Below, piece by piece: positions 15,536-23,359 of a stretch of DNA of 64,000 bases (position 1 is its first letter; each line of letters opens with the position of its first letter). The translations under genes and the position numbers were made by a program. Below the pieces are notes generated by a model, which worked only from the letters and a program-made list of their open reading frames with translations, was not told the DNA's origin and made no database searches. Source of the DNA: Streptomyces mangrovisoli (GTDB lineage Bacteria > Actinomycetota > Actinomycetes > Streptomycetales > Streptomycetaceae); contig NZ_LAVA02000011.1 in NCBI RefSeq assembly GCF_000974985.2, positions 147,077 through 211,076 of the forward strand, read 5' to 3'.

Positions 15536-15766
15536 CTGTTCCCTCGGGCTGGTCGGCCCGGTCCGGGTGGGCCCGGCCGGGCATCACGTCGGGACCGGGT
15601 ACCCATTCGGGCGCGGAGTTCGCACGATGTGTCGCGAGAGCTCCGGGCGAGGGCGGCTCGGACGGGACGGTACGGCGCGCACCTCCAAGTCTCTGCCGTA
15701 CGCGTCGGACCGGCAAACGCCGGGGACGGCGCCGCCGGCGGCGGATCGGCGGCGCCGTCGACGCGG

Positions 15767-16699
15767 TCAGGACGTTTCGGACGACGGCGCGGCGCGGGCC
15801 GTGCCCGCCCCCTCGGGTGCGCCGAAGCGGGCCAGGGTGTGCCACACCTTCTTGAGGTCCTGGAGGTCGTGGCGTCCGGTCCGGGCGGCGTCACCGATGG
15901 CCCGTGGGTCGAGCAGGCCGTTCCGGGCGATCCGGGCGCCGAGGTCGGCGTACTCCTGACCGCGGTAGTCGCCATGGCGGCGCAGCGCGGCCACGGTGAG
16001 GCGGTAGCCGGGATGCCATTCGACCGGGCAGGGCAGCGCGCGGGCCGCGGCCTCGACCTCGGTGCCGTGGTAGCAGGCGTCCAGGACGAGCGCCTCGACG
16101 TCCCGGGCCAGATCGACGCCGCCGTGCACCTGCGCCTCGATGTAGTCGTCGAGCGCGTCCCGCTCGTCGGACTCGGCGAGGTCGATCAGGGTCATGCCCG
16201 CCGCCACCCCGAAGTCGGTGGGCTCGGCCGCGCTGTCCGGGTAGCAGAAGGTGGTGCGGTGCAGCGGGCCGGGCGCGAGCCGGAAGTGGGCGGAGCCGAA
16301 GCGGGGCGCCGCGCCGACGACTTGGCGGCGGAAGTCGAGGGCGCCGTAGACCGGGCGCTCGACGGCGGGCGCGTCGTCGTAGGCCCCGCCGAAGATCCTG
16401 CTCTCCCAGCGCCAGCGGTCACCGCCCGGGCGCGCGGTGAGCCCGCCGTTGCTGGTGCCGGTCACGAACTGGGAGCGGTAGGCGCCGTCCCTGGCCAGCG
16501 CGTCGAGGATCGGCATCCCGCCGATGAGGCGGTCGGGATGGAAGTTGAGCGTGAGGCGCAGGTCCTCGCCGACGGGCCGTCCGGCGGAGCGCGCCGCGAC
16601 ATGGGCGAGCGCGGCACGGGCCCGCCCTTCGAGCCCGCCATGAACCCGTCCGTCGAGCCCGGCGCGGGTCGGCCGAGGTCCTGCCTCCGGGAAAAACAA
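15767..16699 (-). CDS. DUF3626 domain protein
   Basis: A 310-residue protein filled by a DUF3626-type domain. Conserved-looking blocks are LTLNFHPDRLIGG, YRSQFVTGTSNGGL, RWRWESRIFGGAYDD, RPVYGALDFR, FGSAHFRLAPGPLHRTTFCY and VEWHPGYRLT. It has no signal peptide or membrane helix. Function is unknown; many fixed His, Arg, Tyr and Ser/Thr residues suggest an enzyme. The start is TTG 16699 with GGGGAG five bases upstream; no ATG or GTG with a Shine-Dalgarno site lies nearby. It is divergent from the FBP zinc-finger gene over 96 bases that hold two overlapping inverted repeats. Confidence 0.78.
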   Translation of the reverse strand: MFFPEAGPRPTRAGLDGRVHGGLEGRARAALAHVAARSAGRPVGEDLRLTLNFHPDRLIGGMPILDALARDGAYRSQFVTGTSNGGLTARPGGDRWRWESRIFGGAYDDAPAVERPVYGALDFRRQVVGAAPRFGSAHFRLAPGPLHRTTFCYPDSAAEPTDFGVAAGMTLIDLAESDERDALDDYIEAQVHGGVDLARDVEALVLDACYHGTEVEAAARALPCPVEWHPGYRLTVAALRRHGDYRGQEYADLGARIARNGLLDPRAIGDAARTGRHDLQDLKKVWHTLARFGAPEGAGTARAAPSSETS

Positions 16700-16718
16700 G
16701 TGGCTCCCCTCCCCCCAG

Positions 16719-16744
16719 GCTGCCTACCCTAGGCAGCAGCCTAG
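16719..16744. promoter_or_regulatory. Two overlapping, mutually exclusive inverted repeats
   Basis: Repeat A is GCTGCCTA (16719-16726), loop CCC, TAGGCAGC (16730-16737). Repeat B is CTAGGC (16729-16734), loop AGCA, GCCTAG (16739-16744). They share the strand 16729-16737, so only one hairpin can form at a time, or they are staggered operator half-sites. Position: between the divergent DUF3626 and FBP genes. Confidence 0.55.
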
Positions 16745-16795
16745 ACCTATTAGGTTTGGTTTTCCGGTCACCGTACGACGTCCAGGAGTCCCCCA

Positions 16796-17290
16796 ATGAA
16801 ACCCCTCACCGAGCAGGACATCCGCGCCTCCTTCGTCAACTGTTCCAAGGGCGAGGCCAAGCGGTTGCCGGTGCCCAGGGATCTGGAGCAGCGGCCGTGG
16901 CCCGATCTCGACTTCCTGGGCTGGCGGGACTCCGGGGCCCCCGACCGCAGCTGTCTGGTGACCGAGCGGGAGGGCCGGACCGTCGGCGTCACGCTCCGCT
17001 TCCCGACCTCGCGGCGCGGCTTCCTGCACCGCAGCATGTGCTCGCTGTGCCTGACCACCCACCCGGGCGGCGGCGTCTCGCTGATGACGGCGCGCAAGGC
17101 GGGCACGGCGGGCCGCGAGGGCAACTCGGTCGGCCTCTACATGTGCACGGACCTCGCCTGCTCCCTCTACGTACGGGGGAAGAAGATCCCCGAGTCCGGT
17201 CTGCGGATCGAGGAGAGCCTCACCGTGGAGGAGCAGATCGCCCGCACGACGGGCAACCTGTCCGCCTTCCTCGACAAGCTCTACGACTGA
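16796..17290 (+). CDS. FBP-type treble-clef zinc-finger protein
   Basis: A 164-residue protein of the FBP (FusB/EF-G-binding C-terminal) zinc-finger family. Four cysteines are arranged as CSLC (about residue 83) and CTDLAC (about 118), flanked by RRGFLHRSMC and GLYMCTDLACSLYVRG. In FusB-type proteins this fold binds elongation factor G and rescues it from fusidic acid; actinomycete members keep the zinc finger but not the rest of FusB. A role in translation is inferred by family only. ATG 16796 is preceded by CAGGAG at 9 bases. The N-terminal half begins MKPLTEQDIRASFVNCSKGE. Confidence 0.85.
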   Translation: MKPLTEQDIRASFVNCSKGEAKRLPVPRDLEQRPWPDLDFLGWRDSGAPDRSCLVTEREGRTVGVTLRFPTSRRGFLHRSMCSLCLTTHPGGGVSLMTARKAGTAGREGNSVGLYMCTDLACSLYVRGKKIPESGLRIEESLTVEEQIARTTGNLSAFLDKLYD

Positions 17291-17373
17291 TCGGGTTGCG
17301 CGGCTGATCGGACAGCCCCCGTCCTCGGTGAATGACCGTTCGTTGTGGCCGCCGAGGGGGAACAGAGCTAGAG

Positions 17374-18633
17374 ATGCACGTCGTACAGAAGGGGACGGAG
17401 TCCCTCGCCCAGCTCCGCAAGCGCTCCCGGAACCCCGTGGTCCTCACGGCTCTGCGCTCGACCGTCGCGGCGACGATCTCCTACGTCATCGCGCTGCACA
17501 TGACGCTGGAGTCCCGTCCGCTGACCGCGCCCCTGACCGCCCTGCTCGTCGTCCAGGTCACCCTCTACGCCACGCTGAAGACCGCCGTCCGCCGGGTGAA
17601 CTCCGTGATCGCGGGTGTCCTGGTCGCCGTCGGCTTCAGCCTGCTGGTCGGGCTGACCTGGTGGAGCCTCGCCCTGGTGATCGTCGCCTCGCTGGCCGTG
17701 GGGCACCTGGTGCGGGTGGACGAGTTCGTGCCCGAGGTGGCGATCAGCGCCATGCTGGTGCTCGGCGTCACCACCGTCTCCACCACCGCCTGGTCGCGGG
17801 TGCTGGAGACCGTGATCGGCGCGACCGTCGGCATGGCCTGCAACCTCCTGTTCGCGCCACCCGTCTGGGTGGACGAGGCAGGCGCGTCGATCGAGGAACT
17901 GGCCCGCCGGGTGCGGCGGCTGATGCTGCGGGTGGGCGAGGAGGCGGCGGGGCGCACCCCGGTCGAGCGGGCCGCCGCCCGGCTGCACGAGGCGCGCCGG
18001 CTCGACCACGACATCGTCCAGGTGGACGCGGAGCTGCGCCAGGCCGAGGACAGCCTGCGGCTCAACCCGCGGGTGCAGGAGGGCCTGCTGCACCGGGTCG
18101 TGCTGCGCACCGGGCTGGACACGCTGGAGATCTGCACGGTCGTGCTGCGGGTGCTCACCCGCACCTTCACCGACCTCGCCAAGGAACGCGAGCCGGAGCC
18201 GCTGTTCGCGCCGGCGACCGGCGCCATGGTCGAGCAGCTGCTGTCCGAGATCGCCGACGCCGTGGTGAGCTTCTCGGTCCTGGTCACCACGGACGTGAGC
18301 GTGAGCGCCGAGTCGGCCGAGTCCCGGCTCACCGGCGAGCTGCGCCAGGCCGCGGCCACCCGCGACAAGCTGGCCCAGCTCCTGCTGGAAGAGGTCCAGC
18401 GGGACGCCACGCAGTGGCAGCTGCTCGGCGCGGTCCTCACCGAGGTGAACCGCATCATCGACGAGCTCGACACGGAGCACCGCTCACGGCGGCTGCTGGA
18501 GGAGCTGGACCGGGTGGCCGCTCTGCAGCGCAACAGCTCGATGGCGCGGATCCGGGAACGGTTCACCCGGCGCACGCGCAAGATCGTGCGCCGGAGCCGG
18601 AACCGGAAGCGCGTCGGCCGACGTTCTCAGTGA
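17374..18633 (+). CDS. FUSC-family (aromatic acid exporter-like) membrane protein
   Basis: A 419-residue protein with five or six N-terminal membrane helices (about residues 30-170; TALRSTVAATISYVIALH, LIVGLTWWSLALVIV-type stretches) followed by a long cytoplasmic helical half ending in a strongly basic tail (RRTRKIVRRSRNRKR). This is the half-size FUSC/DUF939 layout, whose relatives export aromatic acids or small organics. Substrate unknown. ATG 17374 is preferred; an upstream in-frame start at 17332 would add a poorly coding extension, but no clear Shine-Dalgarno supports either. It is followed after 73 bases by the 350-residue unknown protein in the same direction. Confidence 0.82.
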   Translation: MHVVQKGTESLAQLRKRSRNPVVLTALRSTVAATISYVIALHMTLESRPLTAPLTALLVVQVTLYATLKTAVRRVNSVIAGVLVAVGFSLLVGLTWWSLALVIVASLAVGHLVRVDEFVPEVAISAMLVLGVTTVSTTAWSRVLETVIGATVGMACNLLFAPPVWVDEAGASIEELARRVRRLMLRVGEEAAGRTPVERAAARLHEARRLDHDIVQVDAELRQAEDSLRLNPRVQEGLLHRVVLRTGLDTLEICTVVLRVLTRTFTDLAKEREPEPLFAPATGAMVEQLLSEIADAVVSFSVLVTTDVSVSAESAESRLTGELRQAAATRDKLAQLLLEEVQRDATQWQLLGAVLTEVNRIIDELDTEHRSRRLLEELDRVAALQRNSSMARIRERFTRRTRKIVRRSRNRKRVGRRSQ

Positions 18634-18706
18634 GGAAGTCCGCGGGCGCGGGGCGCGTCCGGGGGCGGCGCGACGCACGTCGGCACTTCGGAGGGGGAAC
18701 CTGCGC

Positions 18707-19759
18707 ATGACGGACACGGCCGTACGGATCGACGGGAACACGCTGCGGCTGCCGGGCGGTGTGGCGGTGCGGTTCGTGCGCACGCTGCGGCTGCCCGAGA
18801 CGGGCACGCATCCGCTGCCGCCGGGGCTCGGTGACTTCCCCCTGCGCAGGGTCGAGGACTACGCGGACACGGTGCCCGAGCAGTGGCGGGCCCGCGGCGG
18901 CGTGATGCTGCCGGTGTATCTGCGCGAGGCGATGTGGCTGAGCTTCGCGGGCAGCAGCGAGCCCGCGGCGCTCCAGGTCGGCGTGGGAAAGGTGTGCGCG
19001 GTCTCGGGCAAGCCGTGGAGCGACCGCCTTGCCCGCAAGCCGCAGAACTACCTCGTGATACCGAGGCAGCCATGGCTCGACGGCATCAACTCCGGCAAGG
19101 GCACGGTCCGCCAGTTCGTCGCGGTCCCGCTGGGCCTCGGCGCGACCGTGGAGGGCCAGGTCACCGGCGAGGAGGTCTGGGGCGGCGTACAGCTCCAGAG
19201 CTTCGCGCTGAACGACGCGGAGCTGGCGAAGTGGCGTGAGCAGGAGCGGGCGCGGGCCGCCGCGCGCCCGCTCCCCGGGGGCTTCGCGGGGGCGGCGATG
19301 CCCATGGCGGCGGCCGCGCCGGGAGCCCCGCCCGCCCCCGCCATGGCCCGTCCCGGCGGCGGACCCCGCCCGGCGGCCGCCGCGATGGGTCTCGGCGTCG
19401 GCGGCTCGATGCGCCAGGAGGTGTACCAGGACGACCGGCCCCTCACGTCCTGGGCGGAGTCCCCGTCCGGGCGCGTGTTCGTGCACCTGGTGACGCCTCC
19501 CGAGTGGCGCCGCATCACGGGCGAGGAGCCCCCGCCGTCGCCGGTGGACCGGGCCGCGTACACCCGGGCCGGACTGCCCTGGTTCGACTACTACGACGAG
19601 GAGGCGCAGGACCTCGCCCCCACCGACACGCTCGCCGACGTGAAGCCGGTCGGCGACTGGCTCGGCGACGACCACGAGCCCTGGCAGCAGCCGACGCCGG
19701 GCCAGGTGAAGCCGCTGGGCGACGCACCGGGCAAGGCGGTGGCGGACGGGGAGTGGTGA
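18707..19759 (+). CDS. Hypothetical protein with Ala/Pro/Gly-rich linker
   Basis: A 350-residue soluble protein without a domain I recognise. Residues 1-180 form a compact globular part (DGNTLRLPGGVAVRFVRTLR, VMLPVYLREAMWLSFAG, NYLVIPRQPWLDGINSGKGT). Residues about 190-230 are low complexity (AAAAPGAPPAPAMARPGGG). The C-terminal part (VFVHLVTPPEWRRITGEEPP; LPWFDYYDEEAQDLAPTDTL) is acidic. The N-terminal half suggests an integral beta-fold unit. The start is well supported by CGGAGGGGGAAC upstream of ATG 18707. It could be co-transcribed with the FUSC gene 73 bases upstream. Function unknown. Confidence 0.8.
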   Translation: MTDTAVRIDGNTLRLPGGVAVRFVRTLRLPETGTHPLPPGLGDFPLRRVEDYADTVPEQWRARGGVMLPVYLREAMWLSFAGSSEPAALQVGVGKVCAVSGKPWSDRLARKPQNYLVIPRQPWLDGINSGKGTVRQFVAVPLGLGATVEGQVTGEEVWGGVQLQSFALNDAELAKWREQERARAAARPLPGGFAGAAMPMAAAAPGAPPAPAMARPGGGPRPAAAAMGLGVGGSMRQEVYQDDRPLTSWAESPSGRVFVHLVTPPEWRRITGEEPPPSPVDRAAYTRAGLPWFDYYDEEAQDLAPTDTLADVKPVGDWLGDDHEPWQQPTPGQVKPLGDAPGKAVADGEW

Positions 19760-19786
19760 GGGCACCCACCCCTCAAGAAAACCCGC

Positions 19787-20689
19787 TCAGGCCGTCGGTA
19801 CGGCGAAGTAGTGGTCCTGGTCGAAATCGGCCAGCAGGCCGGGGCGGGTGGGCCGCCAGTCGAGGAGTGCGCGGGTCCGCGTGCTGGAGACCGGGTTGTC
19901 CATGGTGGCGAAGTGCCCGAGCCAGCCGAAGTGCGCGTCGACGTCCTCGATCGCCACGCCGGTCACCGGCAGGTCCAGCCGGCGCCCGACGACCGCCGCG
20001 ATCTCGCGCATGGGCACGCCCTCGTCGGCGACCGCGTGCAGCACCGAACCGGCCGGGGCCTGCTCCAGCGCCAGGCGGTAGAGCCGGGCCGCGTCGGTCA
20101 CGTGCACGGCGGGCCAGAGGTTGGCGCCGTCCCCGGCATGTCCGCAGACGCCCTTGTCCCGGGCGATGCCGACGAGGACGGTCAGGAAGCCGTGGTCGCC
20201 CGGCCCGTGCACCAGCGGCAGCCGTACCACCGAGGCGCGCACGCCGCGCGCGGCCGTGGCGAGCGCGGCCTCCTCGGCGGCCAGGCGCGCCGAACCCGGC
20301 GCCCCCGGCACCCCGCGGTCCTCCTCGGTGCCCGGCCGGGAGGGCGCGAGCAGCCCGGTGACCGAGGTGCTGACGAAGGGGCGGCCGGAGCCGGCGAGCG
20401 CGTGGCCCAGCGTCTCGACGGCCCGCAGGTCCTTGCGTACGGAGGCGCGGAAGTCGGCGAAGTCGTGCACGAACCCGGTGTGGACCACGCCGTCGGCGGC
20501 GGCCGCCCCGGCGCGCAGCGCGTCGAGGTCCTCCAGGTCGCCGCGGTGCACGTCGGCGCCCGCCGAGGTCAGCGCCGCGGCGGCCGTGTCCGAACGGGCG
20601 AGGCCGAGCACCTCGTGCCCCGCGTCGAGCAGGTCGCGGACGAGGGCGCGGCCCACGAATCCGGTCGCACCGGTGACGAAAACGCGCAT
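19787..20689 (-). CDS. NAD-dependent epimerase/dehydratase-like SDR, catalytic Tyr/Lys missing
   Basis: A 300-residue extended SDR. The Rossmann motif FVTGATGFVGRALV opens the protein, and STSVTGLLAPS and VVRLPLVHGPGDHG match the family. The position where YxxxK should lie reads GSARLAAEEAAL, so the usual catalytic tyrosine and lysine are absent; atypical SDRs of this kind may be NAD(P)-binding regulators or act without the tyrosine. ATG 20689 follows AGGAGAG; a longer in-frame extension to 20932 would read through the control region and is rejected. Divergent from the LysR gene across 233 bases containing a four-copy 17-base repeat, so the LysR protein probably controls it. Confidence 0.85.
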   Translation of the reverse strand: MRVFVTGATGFVGRALVRDLLDAGHEVLGLARSDTAAAALTSAGADVHRGDLEDLDALRAGAAAADGVVHTGFVHDFADFRASVRKDLRAVETLGHALAGSGRPFVSTSVTGLLAPSRPGTEEDRGVPGAPGSARLAAEEAALATAARGVRASVVRLPLVHGPGDHGFLTVLVGIARDKGVCGHAGDGANLWPAVHVTDAARLYRLALEQAPAGSVLHAVADEGVPMREIAAVVGRRLDLPVTGVAIEDVDAHFGWLGHFATMDNPVSSTRTRALLDWRPTRPGLLADFDQDHYFAVPTA

Positions 20690-20836
20690 GGCACATCTCT
20701 CCTCGAGGAGTGGGAAGGGGGAGTCGGCCGCGTCGGCGGACCGCTTTCCCCACCCTGCGCGCCGACGGCAGCCCCGGTCCAAGACCCGTTCCGCACCGGC
20801 CGATTCACCTGGAGCATGACCGCAGCTCGGCGCGGG

Positions 20837-20903
20837 CGGGTCCATCCGACGCAGGGGTCCATCGGACGCAGGGGCCCATCGGACGCAGGGGTCCCTCGGG
20901 CGC
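20837..20903 (+). repeat. Four-copy 17-base tandem repeat in epimerase/LysR spacer
   Basis: Units begin at 20837, 20854, 20871 and 20888, each close to GGGGTCCATCGGACGCA, with the fourth more diverged. The CC...GG symmetry in each copy and the position directly upstream of the LysR -10 box (20911-20916) suggest reiterated regulator sites. Confidence 0.7.
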
Positions 20904-20910
20904 CGGGGGT

Positions 20911-20916
20911 TAGAGT
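20911..20916 (+). promoter_or_regulatory. -10 box of a leaderless promoter for the LysR gene
   Basis: TAGAGT lies 6 bases before GTG 20923. No Shine-Dalgarno is present. The -35 position falls inside the last 17-base repeat unit. Confidence 0.5.
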
Positions 20917-20922
20917 CGACGG

Positions 20923-21867
20923 GTGCCCGCATCCTCCGATCCGCCGCCTGACCTGGACCTGCGCCTGGTGCGGTACTTCATCGTCGTCGCCGAGCAGCTG
21001 CACTTCGGCAGGGCCGCGGACGCGCTGCACCTGGCCCAGCCGTCGCTGAGCCGCCAGATCCGGCGGCTGGAGACCCTGATCGGCGCGCGGCTGCTGGACC
21101 GCACCCCGCGCGGTACCCGGCTCACACCCGCCGGGGAGGCGTTCCTGCCGGAGGCCCGGGCGCTGCTGGAGGCGGCGGCGCGGGCCGCGGCCCGCGCGCA
21201 GGGAGCCGCCCGGCCCAGTCGGCTCACCCTCGGCTACACGACCGGCATCATCGTGACGCCCGCCGTACGGGAGCTGCGCCACCGTTTCCCGCAGGCCGAG
21301 GTGACCGCGCTGCACCTGCAGTACCACGAGCCGCGCGCGGCCCTGCTGGACCACCGGGTGGACGCGGTGGTGAGCCGACTGGCCTTCGCCACCGACGGGT
21401 TGGCGGTCGTCCCGCTCTACGAGGAGCCCCGGGTCCTGGTGGTCCCGCTCACGCACCGGCTGGCGGGGAAGGGGTCGGTGACGCTCGACGACATCTCCGG
21501 CGAGCCGGTGCCGAGGCTGCCGGAGATCGGGGCAGGTCCGTCGCCGCGGGGCGCGGGCCCGGACCGGGCGGACCCCTGCCGCGACGGGCACGGCGCCGAA
21601 GGACGCGACGACGAGGGACCGTTCGTCACCGTCACCACCTACGAGGACAAGATCGAGGTCGTCGCGGCGGGACAGGCCGTGGCCGTGGCGCCCGCCTCCG
21701 CCCGGTCCGGGCTGCGCGCCGATCTCACCACCGTCCCGATCGCGGACGTCGAGCCGTTCCGGGTGGTCCTCGTGACGCGCGAAGGGGACGGCGGCCCACT
21801 CCTGGACGCCCTCCGCCGGATCGCCCCGTCGTCCCTGACCGGCGAGCGGCAGCGGACGGCCGAGTGA
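20923..21867 (+). CDS. LysR-family transcriptional regulator
   Basis: A 314-residue LTTR. The N-terminal helix-turn-helix (about residues 10-70) carries the standard FGRAADALHLAQPSLSRQIRRL. The periplasmic-binding-like effector domain starts near RLTLGYTTGIIVTPAV. The middle of the effector domain has an unusually polar, Asp/Arg/Gly-rich insertion (about 205-230, ending GAEGRDDEGPF). GTG 20923 has a TAGAGT -10 box 6 bases upstream, so the mRNA is probably leaderless. It should regulate the divergent epimerase and itself through the 17-base repeats. The stop codon lies in the first copy of a 30-base tandem repeat. Confidence 0.9.
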   Translation: MPASSDPPPDLDLRLVRYFIVVAEQLHFGRAADALHLAQPSLSRQIRRLETLIGARLLDRTPRGTRLTPAGEAFLPEARALLEAAARAAARAQGAARPSRLTLGYTTGIIVTPAVRELRHRFPQAEVTALHLQYHEPRAALLDHRVDAVVSRLAFATDGLAVVPLYEEPRVLVVPLTHRLAGKGSVTLDDISGEPVPRLPEIGAGPSPRGAGPDRADPCRDGHGAEGRDDEGPFVTVTTYEDKIEVVAAGQAVAVAPASARSGLRADLTTVPIADVEPFRVVLVTREGDGGPLLDALRRIAPSSLTGERQRTAE

Positions 21868-21972
21868 GCGGGACGAGCCGGGCGGACGGCCGAGTGAGCG
21901 GGACGAGCCAGGCGGACGGCCGAGTGAGCGCGACGACCCGGGCGGGCAGCCGAGCGGGCGCGACGCCCCGGG
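21853..21972 (+). repeat. Four-copy 30-base tandem repeat starting on the LysR 3' end
   Basis: Units of 30 bases begin at 21853, 21883, 21913 and 21943. The first contains the last LysR codons and its TGA stop; AGTGAGCG recurs at 21863, 21893 and 21923. Copies decay towards the right. The unit length keeps frame, and every intact copy repeats the in-frame stop. Confidence 0.75.
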
Positions 21973-22069
21973 CGGCCGTCCCACGGTCCGGATCGCCGAC
22001 CGTACGGCGGCCAGGCACGGGACACGGACGGCGACACGAACGGCGAGACGAACGGCGAGGCGACCTGAG

Positions 22070-23359
22070 GTGCGGACGGTGAACGGCGCGACGGGCGGGC
22101 GGCAGGGCGACTGGAACAGGCGCCGGTTCGCCGGGGCCGCGATGGGAGTGGCCGCGCTGACCGTGCTGCCGTCACCGGCGGCCCCGCCCACAGCCCCGTC
22201 CCGTGAGCCGTCCCCGGCGTCGGGCGCGGCGGCGTCGCCGGAGCCCTCGGCCGCCGGCTCCCCGCCCGGGACACCGGGCGCGCCCCAGCCCTCGGGGTCG
22301 TCGGGCTCGCCCGAGCCGTCCGGCGCCCGGCCCCTGTTCCTCGGCACCTACACCTCCGTCGACGGCGGCGGCAGTGGCATCGGTCTCGCTTCGTACGACC
22401 CCGGCACGGGCCGGATCACCCGCACCGGGGTCCTCGGCGGCGTCGCCGACCCGTCGTTCCTCGCCGTGCACCCCGACGGCCGCACCCTCTACGCGGTGGA
22501 CGAGCGCAGCAGCGGCGCGGTGACCGCGATCCGCCTCGCGGACCGGGCGATCCTGGGCCGCCGTGCCACGGGCGGCGCGGGCCCCTGCCATGTCTCCGTG
22601 CATCCGACGGGGCGCTGGCTGCTGAGCGCGAACTACGGCTCGGGCAGCGTGGCCGTGCACCCGATCGACGCGAAGGGCCGGCTCGGGGAGCGCACGGATC
22701 TGGTCACGCACACCAGCCCCGCCCCCGGTCCTGGCCAACAGGGGCCGCACGCCCACCAGTTCGTCACCAGTCCGGACGGTGGGCACGTGCTCGCGGTGGA
22801 CCTCGGCACCGACACGGTCTACAGCTACCGGCTGGACGGCGCGGCGGGCACGCTCACCGAGGTGGCGCGGGCACGGACCCGGGCGGGCGCCGGGCCGCGC
22901 CATCTCGCCTTCCATCCGGGCGGCCGGTACGCCTACCTGGCCGACGAGGTGGACGACACGTTCGCCGTCTGCGCGTACGACCCGGACGGCGGGCGCCTGA
23001 CGATCGGGGCGCCCCAGCCGACGGGAACGGGCGGCGGGGGCGGGGTCACCAACTACCCCGCCCAGTTCCTGGTCTCGTCCGACGGCGCCCACGCCTATCT
23101 CGCCGGGCGGGGCCGCAACACCCTCACGCGGTTCGCGGTCGAAGCGGCCGGGGCCCGGCTGCGGGCCGCCGAATCGGTGCCGGTGCAGGGGGACTTCCCG
23201 CGGCACATCGCGTTCTCGCCGGACGAACGGCTGCTGTTCGCGGCGAATCAGCGCTCGGGCACGGTGAGCGTCTTCCACGTGGACCGGGCCACCGGCGAAC
23301 TGGAGCTCGCGGGCGAGCCGTTCGCGTCACCCGTCGCCGTCTGCGCGCTGCCGCTGTAG
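22070..23359 (+). CDS. Tat-exported lactonase-family beta-propeller
   Basis: A 429-residue protein. Residues about 15-40 hold a twin-arginine signal (NRRRFAGAAMGVAALTV); residues about 40-85 are a Pro/Ser/Ala-rich linker; the rest is a seven-bladed propeller of the 6-phosphogluconolactonase-like (YbhE/lactonase) family, with repeats such as DPSFLAVHPDGRTLYAVDE, GPCHVSVHPTGRWLLSANYG and FPRHIAFSPDERLLFAAN. Export argues against a role in the cytosolic pentose phosphate pathway; an extracellular lactone or muconate-type substrate is possible. Start GTG 22070, or GTG 22079, which is better spaced from GAGG at 22066. Its last 33 bases overlap the convergent DUF2470 gene. Confidence 0.85.
   Translation: MRTVNGATGGRQGDWNRRRFAGAAMGVAALTVLPSPAAPPTAPSREPSPASGAAASPEPSAAGSPPGTPGAPQPSGSSGSPEPSGARPLFLGTYTSVDGGGSGIGLASYDPGTGRITRTGVLGGVADPSFLAVHPDGRTLYAVDERSSGAVTAIRLADRAILGRRATGGAGPCHVSVHPTGRWLLSANYGSGSVAVHPIDAKGRLGERTDLVTHTSPAPGPGQQGPHAHQFVTSPDGGHVLAVDLGTDTVYSYRLDGAAGTLTEVARARTRAGAGPRHLAFHPGGRYAYLADEVDDTFAVCAYDPDGGRLTIGAPQPTGTGGGGGVTNYPAQFLVSSDGAHAYLAGRGRNTLTRFAVEAAGARLRAAESVPVQGDFPRHIAFSPDERLLFAANQRSGTVSVFHVDRATGELELAGEPFASPVAVCALPL

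Noticed and set aside
11078..16699. Defence island around the NACHT gene
   Set aside because: Neighbours are a CBS protein, a hydrolase and a DUF3626 protein; no nuclease, restriction-modification, toxin or integrase genes were seen, so the NACHT gene is treated as solitary.
16750..16768. Iron-box-like TTAGGTTTGG before the FBP gene
   Set aside because: Only the left half matches; about 12 of 19 positions and no symmetry. Compare the convincing box at 24073.
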